A model generated the notes under the pieces. That model did no database searches, was not told where the DNA came from, and was given only the letters and a program-made list of their open reading frames with translations. This document shows positions 1 through 5,070 of a stretch of 5,070 nucleotides of DNA, piece after piece; position 1 is the first letter of the stretch, and every line of letters starts with the position of its first letter. This DNA comes from an uncultured Clostridia bacterium (GTDB lineage: Bacteria; Bacillota; Clostridia; Oscillospirales; Oscillospiraceae). The position numbers were made by a program, and so were the translations under genes. The stretch spans positions 1 to 5,070 of the forward strand of contig CALZCW010000067.1 in NCBI GenBank assembly GCA_945635805.1. The letters are read 5' to 3'.

Positions 1-843
1 CCGGTCCTCGGTCAGGGACTTTTTGAGCATGGGCAGGAAGGCTGCCGCAATGTCCCGGTGGACCAGGCAGACCTCCGCCGCGTTGCACACCGACGGGCGG
101 CTGGCCTTGGCGTTTTCGATAATACGCAGGGCCATTTGCAGATCGGCCGTGCGGTCGACGTAGATGTGGCAGATGCCGGTGCCGGTCTGGATACAGGGGA
201 CCTTGGCGTTTTCTGTGCAGGCCCGGATCAGTCCGGCACCTCCACGGGGAATCAGCAGGTCGATGTAGCCGACACCCTGCATCAGCTCGGAAGCGCTTTG
301 CCGGGAGGGGTCCTGCACCAGTTGGACGGACTGACGGGGCAGACCGACCTTTTCCAGACCGTCCTGCAGAGCGCTGGTGATGGCACTGGCAGAGAGAAAG
401 GCCTCTTTTCCGCCCCGCAGGATGCAGGCGTTGCCGCTCTTGACGCACAGGGCTGCTGCGTCAGAGGTCACGTTGGGACGGCTCTCATAAATGATGGCGA
501 TGACGCCCAGGGGAACGGCGGTCTTTTCAATGACCAGACCGTTGGGACGGACCTCACGCGCCAGCACCTCGCCCACCGGGTCCGGCAGCAGAGCCACTTG
601 ACGAATGCCGTCGGCCATGGCGCGGATACGGGATTCGTTGAGGGCCAGACGATCCAGCATCACCGGGGAGATGTGGTTCTTTGCCGCTTCCATGTCCTGT
701 TGGTTTGCCGTAAGAATCTCCGGCGTCCGGTCACAGAGGCACTGGGCCATGGCCTCCAATGCGCTATTCTTTAATAATGCATCGGCGCTTGCCAGCAGGG
801 GTGCCGCCGCCTTTGCCGATTGCATCTGCTCCAGAGTCGTCAT
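1..843 (-). CDS. proA: Glutamate-5-semialdehyde dehydrogenase (gamma-glutamyl phosphate reductase), partial at the 3' end
   Basis: Reads without a stop from ATG at 843 to the left window edge: 281 codons of a family usually near 415 residues, so about the last third is missing. The enzyme is cytosolic and reduces gamma-glutamyl phosphate with NADPH to glutamate-5-semialdehyde, the second step of proline synthesis. Visible family motifs are a basic/Ala-rich N-terminal helix, the ESRPNVTSDAA stretch (about residues 120-130), LRGGKEA (142-148) and the catalytic-cysteine motif RPSVCNAAE, with the cysteine at residue 253. The start is supported by an SD (GGGAGG, 851-856 on the - strand) 7 bases upstream, lying inside the end of proB. 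The gap to the proB stop is a single base, so the pair is surely cotranscribed and probably translationally coupled. No frameshift or missing catalytic residue is seen in the part present. Confidence 0.97.
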   Translation of the reverse strand, partial: MTTLEQMQSAKAAAPLLASADALLKNSALEAMAQCLCDRTPEILTANQQDMEAAKNHISPVMLDRLALNESRIRAMADGIRQVALLPDPVGEVLAREVRPNGLVIEKTAVPLGVIAIIYESRPNVTSDAAALCVKSGNACILRGGKEAFLSASAITSALQDGLEKVGLPRQSVQLVQDPSRQSASELMQGVGYIDLLIPRGGAGLIRACTENAKVPCIQTGTGICHIYVDRTADLQMALRIIENAKASRPSVCNAAEVCLVHRDIAAAFLPMLKKSLTEDR

Positions 844-844
844 T

Positions 845-1612
845 TTATCGCCTCCCTATGAATCTTGTCCCCGCAGGGGCTCCCTCTACGATTTGGTAGA
901 GGATGTCCGGGTCGGCGCCGTTGGCGATGACCATGTCAATGCCTGCGGCGTTGACCCGCTGTGCGGCGCGGAGCTTGGTCGCCATGCCGCCGGTGCCCAG
1001 ACACGAACCGCTCTCTCCAGCCAGAGCCAGAATTTCCGGCGTGATGGCTTCCACACGGGAGATCAGTTTGGCATCTGTGTCGGCGTGGGGATCGGCGGTG
1101 TAAAGACCGTCAATGTCTGAAAGAAGCACCAGCAGGTCTGCCCTGACGCTCTCGGCAACGATGGCTGCCAGGGTGTCGTTGTCGCCGATGACGATCTCCT
1201 CTGTGGCAATAGTGTCGTTTTCGTTGAGAATCGGCAGCGCCCCCAGCTCCAGCAGGCGGAACAGGGTGTTGTGGAAATTCTTCCGGCGCTGTTCGTTTTC
1301 AATGTCGCTGCCGGTCAGAAGAAGCTGGGCGACAGTGTGGTGGTATTCGGAAAAGAGCTTGTCGTAAATGTACATCAGCTCGCACTGTCCCACTGCCGCT
1401 GCCGCCTGCTTGCCCGGCATATCCGTGGGCCGCTCACGCATCCCCAGCTTACCGACGCCCATGCCGATGGCACCGGAGGAGACCAGGACAATCTCGTTGC
1501 CGGCGTTTTTCAGATCGCTGAGCACCTTGCAAAGCTGTTCGACCCGGCGGATATTCAGCATCCCCGTGGAGTGGGCCAGGGTCGAGGTGCCGACTTTAAT
1601 CACAATTCTCAT
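845..1612 (-). CDS. proB: Glutamate 5-kinase, short form without PUA domain
   Basis: Phosphorylates glutamate with ATP to gamma-glutamyl phosphate, the committed and usually proline-inhibited step of proline synthesis, in the cytosol. The 255-residue protein is an amino-acid-kinase fold: IKVGTSTL with Lys6, VSSGAIGMGVG (44-54), LNENDT (129-134, glutamate contact region), GDND (143-146), LLSDIDGLYTADP (163-175) and GTGGMATK (206-213, ATP site). It stops at GTRFIGRR, where longer family members (about 367 residues in E. coli) continue into a C-terminal PUA domain; short forms are known in other bacteria. An in-frame ATG lies 21 codons further upstream, but I chose 1612 because the protein then begins MRIVIKVGT as the family does, GGAGG (1620-1624) sits 7 bases upstream, and the longer form would run through the promoter. 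It is the first gene of the proB-proA pair. Confidence 0.97.
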   Translation of the reverse strand: MRIVIKVGTSTLAHSTGMLNIRRVEQLCKVLSDLKNAGNEIVLVSSGAIGMGVGKLGMRERPTDMPGKQAAAAVGQCELMYIYDKLFSEYHHTVAQLLLTGSDIENEQRRKNFHNTLFRLLELGALPILNENDTIATEEIVIGDNDTLAAIVAESVRADLLVLLSDIDGLYTADPHADTDAKLISRVEAITPEILALAGESGSCLGTGGMATKLRAAQRVNAAGIDMVIANGADPDILYQIVEGAPAGTRFIGRR

Positions 1613-1633
1613 ACTTATTCCTCCATTTCCCAC

Positions 1634-1662
1634 ATTGTAGCAAACTTTTTCATAAATTGCAA
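1634..1662 (-). promoter_or_regulatory. Promoter of proBA
   Basis: On the - strand a -35 box TTGCAA (1657-1662) is followed after 17 bases by a -10 box TACAAT (1634-1639). The -10 is preceded by TGC, an extended -10 element. Transcription would start near 1627, giving a leader of about 15 bases that holds little besides the GGAGG ribosome site, so no leader-based control of proBA is visible. The boxes were found by eye; the start site is inferred. Confidence 0.75.
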
Positions 1663-1820
1663 CCGTCCAGCGCATAAAGATTCATGCAAGTGCCGGCATC
1701 AGCAGGGGAAGGGAGGAAAAGAAATCCTGAGCTTTTTTCTGCTCGGGCGACGAAACTGATTTTTTCTCTGTTTCTCACAAAGTTTTCTGAAAAAAATTAT
1801 AAAAAATCACAAAAAAGTCC

Positions 1821-1849
1821 TTGACATTCACGGCTGAGTGTATTACTAT
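1821..1849 (+). promoter_or_regulatory. Main promoter of the S10 ribosomal protein operon
   Basis: A perfect -35 box TTGACA (1821-1826), a 17-base spacer and TACTAT (1844-1849) as the -10 form a near-consensus housekeeping sigma promoter. The 30 bases upstream (about 1790-1817) are phased A runs broken by TTAT and TCAC, resembling an UP element as expected for a very strong ribosomal promoter. Transcription would begin near 1856, leaving a leader of about 285 bases before rpsJ. Confidence 0.85.
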
Positions 1850-2007
1850 ATAGGGGCGCGCGCGGGGAAGCGTTCAACGCTGCCGCGTGTGTCAAATGCG
1901 ATGAAGCAGGAGATTGCGTCACTTGACGGTAACTTCTGCGGAGTATGTCCGGTCATCGGGCGGCTGAGGCAATCTGTGTATGTGGCGTATATCGCCGCAA
2001 TGGATGC

Positions 2008-2033
2008 ACGGCCGGCAAACGTCGGCCGTTTTT
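2008..2033 (+). terminator. Intrinsic terminator in the rpsJ leader (attenuator)
   Basis: ACGGCCGGC (2008-2016) pairs with GTCGGCCGT (2021-2029): nine pairs including one G-U around an AAAC loop, followed by T through 2033. Five consecutive T (2029-2033) directly end the stem. The reverse strand has no T run after the stem, so it works only in the rpsJ direction. It lies about 150 bases after the probable start site and 107 bases before rpsJ, and no other promoter is visible between it and rpsJ, so transcription of the operon must pass it. I could not identify a convincing antiterminator pairing. Confidence 0.65.
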
Positions 2034-2086
2034 CATGGATGCGGAGTGATACGCACGGTTAAGCGTACATCAAAAATCGCCTCGAC

Positions 2087-2122
2087 CGTACCCAGCAGAC
2101 TACGAAAACTGAGTACGTTTTT
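2087..2122 (+). terminator. Second hairpin with T run just before the rpsJ ribosome site
   Basis: CGTACCCAG (2087-2095) pairs with CTGAGTACG (2109-2117) with a single C-A mismatch and a 13-base loop, followed by five T (2118-2122). It ends one base before the AAGGAGG site (2124-2130). The stem is weaker and the loop larger than in a typical terminator, so it could equally be a translation-control hairpin or chance. It shares the stem-plus-T-run layout of the stronger upstream structure. Confidence 0.3.
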
Positions 2123-2140
2123 CAAGGAGGAAACAACAAA

Positions 2141-2449
2141 ATGGCAAACACCATGATCAGAATTCGCCTGAAGGCTTATGATCATCAGCTCATCGACTCC
2201 ACTGCGGAGAAAATCGTTGAGTCCGCAAAGCGCAACGGCGCTACCGTATCCGGCCCCATCCCTCTTCCCACCAAGAAGGAAGTCGTCACCATCCTTCGCG
2301 CTGTTCACAAGTATAAGGATTCCCGTGAGCAGTTCGAGCGCAGAACCCACAAGAGACTGATCGATATTCTCAACCCCAATGCCAAGTGCATCGAAGCTCT
2401 GCAGGGCCTCGATCTCCCGGCCGGTGTTGAAATTGAGATAAAGCTGTAA
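2141..2449 (+). CDS. rpsJ: 30S ribosomal protein S10 (also transcription factor NusE)
   Basis: A full-length S10 of 102 residues. It binds 16S rRNA in the 30S head and, as NusE, pairs with NusB in transcription antitermination. Family features seen in order: [11 protein letters not shown] near the N-terminus (5-15), [28 protein letters not shown] (20-47), the extended loop with [17 protein letters not shown] (56-72), and the C-terminal strand ending VEIEIKL. AAGGAGG (2124-2130) lies 10 bases before the ATG. It is the first gene of the S10 operon and follows a long structured leader. After the TAA comes an unusually long gap to rplC. Because S10 is itself an antitermination factor, its place directly after a terminator-like structure is suggestive, but a direct role is speculation. 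Confidence 0.99.
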   Translation: MANTMIRIRLKAYDHQLIDSTAEKIVESAKRNGATVSGPIPLPTKKEVVTILRAVHKYKDSREQFERRTHKRLIDILNPNAKCIEALQGLDLPAGVEIEIKL

Positions 2450-2460
2450 TACATTATTAT
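2427..2460 (+). promoter_or_regulatory. Possible internal promoter upstream of rplC
   Basis: At the end of rpsJ TTGAAA (2427-2432) is followed after 17 bases by TACATT (2450-2455); an overlapping alternative is TTGAGA (2433-2438), 16 bases, TATTAT (2455-2460). The region runs into a pure A/T stretch with a single C (about 2447-2475), which makes -10-like matches easy by chance, so confidence is low. If real, it would give rplC and the genes behind it a separate transcript with a leader of about 130 bases containing two strong stems. Confidence 0.35.
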
Positions 2461-2496
2461 TATATATTATATATTGCAGCATCCCCGCATCCCCCT

Positions 2497-2516
2497 GACC
2501 GTCTGCCGAGACGGTC
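2497..2516 (+). repeat. Perfect inverted repeat (hairpin) in the rpsJ-rplC spacer
   Basis: GACCGTCT and AGACGGTC form a perfect 8-base-pair stem around the 4-base loop GCCG; flanking C and G runs could add further pairs. No T run follows, so it is not an ordinary intrinsic terminator. It may be an RNA structure that controls rplC, an mRNA processing site or a stability element; the sequence alone does not decide. Confidence 0.7.
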
Positions 2517-2519
2517 CCG

Positions 2520-2570
2520 GGTCAAGTTGGTAAACCAATGGCTGCCCAATGGTCAAGTTTGCCAACCAAT
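2520..2570 (+). repeat. Imperfect direct repeat that also forms a long hairpin before rplC
   Basis: Two 20-base copies (2520-2539 and 2551-2570) both begin GGTCAAGTT and end AACCAAT, with 17 of 20 positions equal. The same bases form a stem: GTTGGTAAAC (2526-2535) pairs over ten positions, one of them G-U, with GTTTGCCAAC (2557-2566). An inner stem continues through CAATGG (2536-2541) and CCAATG (2546-2551) with one A-A mismatch around a 4-base loop. The structure ends 14 bases before the rplC SD. There is no T run, so translation or processing control is more likely than termination. Confidence 0.7.
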
Positions 2571-2595
2571 AACCTAAAATAAGGAGTAAGAAAAA

Positions 2596-3315
2596 ATGCA
2601 GAAAGCAATCATCGGCAAGAAAGTGGGCATGACCCAGATCTTCGATGAGAGCGGCCGTGTGATCCCTGTCACTGTGATTGAGGCAGGTCCCTGCGTCGTT
2701 GCTCAGAAGAAGACAATGGAAAACGATGGCTATGTTTCCGTGCAGCTGGCCTTCGGCGATGTGGCCGAAAAGAAGCTGACCAAGCCGGAGCTGGGTCATC
2801 TCAAGAAGGCAGGCGTTTCTCCCAAGAAGCACCTCAAGGAATTCAAACTCGACAACGCTGCTGACCTGGAAGTCGGCGCGGAAATCAAGGCGGACCTCTT
2901 CGCTGAGGGCGACCATGTCGACGTGACCGGCATCTCCAAGGGCCACGGCTTCCAGGGCGCGGTCAAGCGTCATGGCAACCACATCCAGAAGATGTCCCAC
3001 GGCGGCGGCCCCGTCCACCGTCATTCCGGCTCCATGGGCTCCTCCTCCACTCCGTCCCGTATCTTCAAGGGTAAGGGTATGCCCGGTCACATGGGCGTGG
3101 AGCAGGTCACCGTCCAGAATCTGGACGTGGTCAAGGTCGACGCGGACCTGAACATGCTGGTCGTCCGCGGCGCGATCCCCGGTCCCAAGGGCGGCGTTGT
3201 CTATATCAAGAGCACTGTCAAGACCATCAAGGTCCATACCGGTGCTACCGCAATCAGCAAGAACCCGCAGAAGGCTTCCGGCCGTAACCCGCAGAAGGCT
3301 TCCGCAAGAGGCTAA
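2596..3315 (+). CDS. rplC: 50S ribosomal protein L3, with a short repeated C-terminal tail
   Basis: L3 binds 23S rRNA early in 50S assembly and its central extension reaches towards the peptidyl transferase centre. Family signatures seen: the N-terminal [16 protein letters not shown] (5-20), [16 protein letters not shown] (25-40), [17 protein letters not shown] (110-126), the loop [19 protein letters not shown] (141-159), and [18 protein letters not shown] (162-179). The position that carries a methylated Gln in E. coli L3 has a Ser-rich stretch here. The protein is 239 residues, longer than the usual 205-220, because of a tail with NPQKAS at 223-228 and again at 231-236. AAGGAG (2581-2586) lies 9 bases before the ATG. 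The next gene, rplD, begins 18 bases after the stop. Confidence 0.99.
   Translation: MQKAIIGKKVGMTQIFDESGRVIPVTVIEAGPCVVAQKKTMENDGYVSVQLAFGDVAEKKLTKPELGHLKKAGVSPKKHLKEFKLDNAADLEVGAEIKADLFAEGDHVDVTGISKGHGFQGAVKRHGNHIQKMSHGGGPVHRHSGSMGSSSTPSRIFKGKGMPGHMGVEQVTVQNLDVVKVDADLNMLVVRGAIPGPKGGVVYIKSTVKTIKVHTGATAISKNPQKASGRNPQKASARG
3262..3309 (+). repeat. 24-base tandem duplication at the end of rplC
   Basis: The 19 bases at 3262-3280 recur identically at 3286-3304, a period of 24 bases or eight codons, so the protein reads NPQKASGR then NPQKASAR before the final Gly. Identity at silent positions over the whole 19 bases points to a recent in-frame duplication rather than selection on the peptide alone. 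Confidence 0.9.
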
Positions 3316-3333
3316 GGAAAGGAGAGTTAACTG

Positions 3334-3954
3334 ATGAAGACAAATGTTTACGATATGAACGGCAAACAGGTCGGTGAGGTTGAGCTTTCCGAGGCCGTGT
3401 TCGGTATCGAACCCAATGAATCCGTTGTTCACGATGTGGTGAAGAACCACCTGGCCAACTGCCGTCAGGGCACACAGTCCGCTCTGACCCGCGCAGAGGT
3501 CTCCGGCGGCGGCAAGAAGCCGTGGCGCCAGAAGGGTACCGGCCATGCCCGTCAGGGCAGCACCCGCGCTCCCCAGTGGACCCATGGCGGCGTCGTCTTT
3601 GCGCCGAAGCCCCGTGACTACAGCTACCGTCTCAACAAGAAGGTCCGCCGTCTGGCTCTCAAGTCCGTCCTGAGCGCCAAGGCTCAGTCCGAGAACATCG
3701 TCGTCATCGACGAGATCAAGATGGACGAGATCAAGACCAAGAAATTCGCCGGCTTCCTGAGCGCTGTCAACGCTGACTGCAAGGCTCTGGTCGTCACTGC
3801 GGACGTCAACGAGAACGTTGTTCTCTCCGCCCGCAACATCCCCGGCGTGCAGACCACGTTTGCAAACCTTGTCAACGTCTATGACGTGCTGAACGCGAAG
3901 AAGCTCGTTCTGGACAAGGCTGCTCTGGCGAAAATCGAGGAGGTGTTCGCATGA
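3334..3954 (+). CDS. rplD: 50S ribosomal protein L4
   Basis: L4 (206 residues, normal length) binds domain I of 23S rRNA and its long loop lines the exit tunnel with L22. The loop is clearly seen in [18 protein letters not shown] (43-60) and [18 protein letters not shown] (61-78), followed by [19 protein letters not shown] (80-98) and [15 protein letters not shown] (102-116). The Lys/Gly-rich part of this loop is where macrolide-resistance changes occur in other bacteria; the usual KPWRQKGTG is intact. In E. coli L4 represses its own operon through the S10 leader, so it is the first candidate ligand for the leader at 1856-2123 (inference). AAAGGAG (3318-3324) lies 9 bases before the ATG, and the stop overlaps the start of rplW. 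Confidence 0.99.
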   Translation: MKTNVYDMNGKQVGEVELSEAVFGIEPNESVVHDVVKNHLANCRQGTQSALTRAEVSGGGKKPWRQKGTGHARQGSTRAPQWTHGGVVFAPKPRDYSYRLNKKVRRLALKSVLSAKAQSENIVVIDEIKMDEIKTKKFAGFLSAVNADCKALVVTADVNENVVLSARNIPGVQTTFANLVNVYDVLNAKKLVLDKAALAKIEEVFA

Positions 3955-4247
3955 AGACTGCATACGACATTATCATCCGTCCGGTCATCACCGAACAGTC
4001 CATGGAAGCGACCGATCTGAAGAAGTACGTGTTCATCGTTGCCAACGATGCCAACAAGACCGAGATCAAGAAGGCTGTTTCCGAGATTTTCGGCGTCAAG
4101 GTCGAAAAGGTCACCACCATCAACATGGACGGCAAGACCAAGCGGCAGGGCCGTTATCCGGAAGGCCGCACCGCTTCCTACAAGAAGGCTGTCGTCAAGC
4201 TGACTGCCGATTCCAAGACCATCGAATTCTTCGAGGGTATGGTCTAA
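3951..4247 (+). CDS. rplW: 50S ribosomal protein L23
   Basis: L23 (98 residues, normal length) sits at the mouth of the exit tunnel and is the docking site for trigger factor and the signal recognition particle. Seen: [15 protein letters not shown] (5-19), [28 protein letters not shown] (24-51), and the basic loop ending [18 protein letters not shown] (67-84). Its ATG overlaps the rplD stop as ATGA (3951-3954), so it is very probably translated by reinitiation or coupling; AGGAGG ends 8 bases before the start within rplD. rplB follows after 30 bases. Confidence 0.99.
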   Translation: MKTAYDIIIRPVITEQSMEATDLKKYVFIVANDANKTEIKKAVSEIFGVKVEKVTTINMDGKTKRQGRYPEGRTASYKKAVVKLTADSKTIEFFEGMV

Positions 4248-4277
4248 ACCATCTCAATTAAAGGAGTGTAACGCAAA

Positions 4278-5070
4278 ATGGCGATTAAAACTTATAAGCC
4301 TTATACCCCCGCTCGCCGCGGCATGACCGTGTCCGCGTTCGAGGGCGTCGATAAGAAGGCAAAGCCCGAGCGTAGCCTGGTTGAGACCCTGAAGAAGCAT
4401 TCCGGTCGCAACAGCTACGGCAGAATCACCGTCCGTCATCGCGGCGGCGGCAACAAGAAAAAGTACCGCATCATCGACTTCAAGCGCGAAAAGCTGGATA
4501 TGCCGGCTGTCGTGCAGCGCCTGGAGTACGACCCCAACCGCAGCGCTTTCATCGCGCTGGTCAAGTATGAGGACGGCGCTCTGCGCTATGTCCTGGCTCC
4601 CGTCGGCCTGAACGTGGGCGACACCATCGTCGCTTCTGCCGCCGCCGATATTAAGCCCGGCAACTGCCTCCCCATTGCCAACATCCCCGTCGGCACCGTG
4701 ATCCACAACATCGAGCTTCAGCCCGGTGCCGGTGCCCAGCTTGTCCGCTCTGCCGGTGTTGCCGCGCAGCTGCTGGCCAAGGAAGAGAAGCTGGCTCAGG
4801 TTCGTCTCCCCTCCGGCGAGGTCCGCTATGTTCCCATGAACTGCACCGCCTGCATCGGTCAGGTGGGCAACATCGACCATGGCAACGTCCACATCGGCAA
4901 GGCCGGCCGTACCCGTCACATGGGTATCCGTCCCACCGTCCGTGGCTCCGTTATGAACCCCAATGACCACCCCCACGGCGGTGGTGAAGGCCGCGCTCCT
5001 GTCGGCCGTCCCGGTCCTGTCACTCCTTGGGGCAAGCCGGCTCTGGGTTACAAGACCCGCAAGACGAAGA
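4278..5070 (+). CDS. rplB: 50S ribosomal protein L2, partial at the 3' end
   Basis: The first 264 codons are present and the frame is open at the window edge; the family is usually about 275-280 residues, so only the basic C-terminal tip is missing. L2 binds 23S rRNA, bridges the subunits and is needed for peptidyl transferase activity. Seen: [17 protein letters not shown] at the start, [20 protein letters not shown] (42-61), [15 protein letters not shown] (136-150), [10 protein letters not shown] (207-216), and [16 protein letters not shown] (226-241), which contains the conserved His region implicated in peptidyl transfer. AAAGGAG (4260-4266) lies 11 bases before the ATG. By usual S10-operon order rpsS, rplV and rpsC should follow outside the window. 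Confidence 0.99.
   Translation, partial: MAIKTYKPYTPARRGMTVSAFEGVDKKAKPERSLVETLKKHSGRNSYGRITVRHRGGGNKKKYRIIDFKREKLDMPAVVQRLEYDPNRSAFIALVKYEDGALRYVLAPVGLNVGDTIVASAAADIKPGNCLPIANIPVGTVIHNIELQPGAGAQLVRSAGVAAQLLAKEEKLAQVRLPSGEVRYVPMNCTACIGQVGNIDHGNVHIGKAGRTRHMGIRPTVRGSVMNPNDHPHGGGEGRAPVGRPGPVTPWGKPALGYKTRKTK

Larger units (their letters stand above)
1856..2123 (+). promoter_or_regulatory. Structured leader RNA of the S10 operon, candidate ribosomal-protein-responsive attenuator
   Basis: The stretch between the promoter and the rpsJ ribosome site can fold into several stems, read by eye. At the very 5' end, 1857-1865 pairs with 1883-1891 (9 pairs, two G-U), with an inner stem 1869-1873/1877-1881. 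AGATTGC (1911-1917) pairs perfectly with GCAATCT (1969-1975) and encloses a hairpin with TGAC/GTCA (1924-1927/1952-1955), GG/CC and ACTTC/GGAGT (1932-1936/1940-1944). GTGGCG/CGCCGC (1982-1987/1993-1998) follows, then a terminator-like stem. S10 operons are commonly autoregulated by one of their own proteins (L4 in E. coli), so a protein-binding leader is the natural reading. I do not recognise a named leader family. An independent small RNA of about 178 bases ending at 2033 is the main alternative. Confidence 0.5.
1613..2140. other. Divergent intergenic region between proB and rpsJ (528 bases without a gene)
   Basis: Contents from left to right: the proBA promoter (1634-1662); an 8-base palindrome TGCCGGCA (1691-1698) of unknown meaning; an inverted repeat CCTGAGC/GCTCGGG (1726-1732 and 1741-1747, one G-U pair, 8-base loop) with no known role; a T- and A-rich stretch (about 1759-1817); the S10-operon promoter (1821-1849); and the long structured leader of rpsJ (about 1856-2140). 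A 74-codon open frame begins at GTG 1838, but it starts inside the promoter, has no SD and shows no protein-like features, so I see no gene here. Confidence 0.8.

Noticed and set aside
58..774. A 238-codon open frame on the + strand opposite proA
   Set aside because: The - strand frame encodes ProA with its catalytic cysteine motif; the + frame is its shadow.
1691..1698. Palindrome TGCCGGCA upstream of the proBA promoter as an operator
   Set aside because: A single 8-base palindrome is expected by chance and matches no operator I recognise.
1726..1747. Hairpin CCTGAGC/GCTCGGG as a terminator
   Set aside because: The T run lies in the loop rather than after the stem, and no gene in either direction ends there.
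1922..1950. A TTGACG motif inside the leader as a second promoter
   Set aside because: No acceptable -10 box lies 16-18 bases downstream, and the bases take part in a plausible RNA stem.
1838..2062. A 74-codon open frame in the S10 leader, including ATG at 1901
   Set aside because: Its GTG start overlaps the promoter -10 box, the internal ATG has no ribosome site, and the frame crosses the terminator stem; it has no run of regulatory codons as in a leader peptide.
2467..3963. A 498-codon open frame on the - strand opposite rplC and rplD
   Set aside because: It mirrors two certain ribosomal protein genes; the antisense frame stays open because the strong C/G third-position bias removes stops. 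The protein is low-complexity (Leu/Asp/Gly/Ala) and resembles no family.
4254..4976. A 240-codon open frame on the - strand opposite rplB
   Set aside because: Shadow of rplB from biased codon use; Gly/Asp/Ala/Val-rich with no recognisable domain and no supported start.

Overview
The window shows the start of an S10-type ribosomal protein operon on the + strand, next to a divergent proline biosynthesis pair on the - strand. GC content is moderately high. Shine-Dalgarno (SD) sites are strong (AAGGAGG, GGAGG), promoters are of the TTGACA/TATAAT type, and ribosomal codons mostly end in C or G. Together with the protein character this suggests a moderately GC-rich Clostridia-type Bacillota, perhaps an Oscillospiraceae/Ruminococcaceae relative. 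That placement is inference from sequence style; no taxonomic marker was compared.

Left part, - strand: proB (glutamate 5-kinase, short form without a PUA domain) reads from 1612 down to 845. One base later comes proA (glutamate-5-semialdehyde dehydrogenase), which starts at 843 and runs off the left edge. The two enzymes catalyse consecutive steps from glutamate to glutamate-5-semialdehyde. A good sigma-A-type promoter with an extended -10 lies just upstream of proB, giving an mRNA leader of only about 15 bases.

Middle, 1613-2140: a 528-base gene-free divergent spacer. It holds the proBA promoter, an AT-rich stretch, a near-consensus promoter for the S10 operon (TTGACA, 17 bases, TACTAT) and a leader RNA of about 285 bases. 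The leader can form several hairpins, a GC-rich stem followed by five T (intrinsic-terminator-like) and a second weaker stem with a T run just before the rpsJ SD. This looks like a transcription attenuator for ribosomal protein genes and is the most interesting part of the window.

Right part, + strand: rpsJ (S10/NusE), rplC (L3), rplD (L4), rplW (L23) and the first 264 codons of rplB (L2), in the canonical S10-operon order. rplD and rplW overlap by 4 bases, while rpsJ and rplC are separated by 146 bases that carry an AT-rich stretch, a possible internal promoter and two strong stem-loops. L3 ends in a small tandem duplication (NPQKAS twice). Apart from the leader, the rpsJ-rplC spacer and the L3 tail, the gene content is ordinary core genome; I see no mobile element, CRISPR array, tRNA or rRNA.
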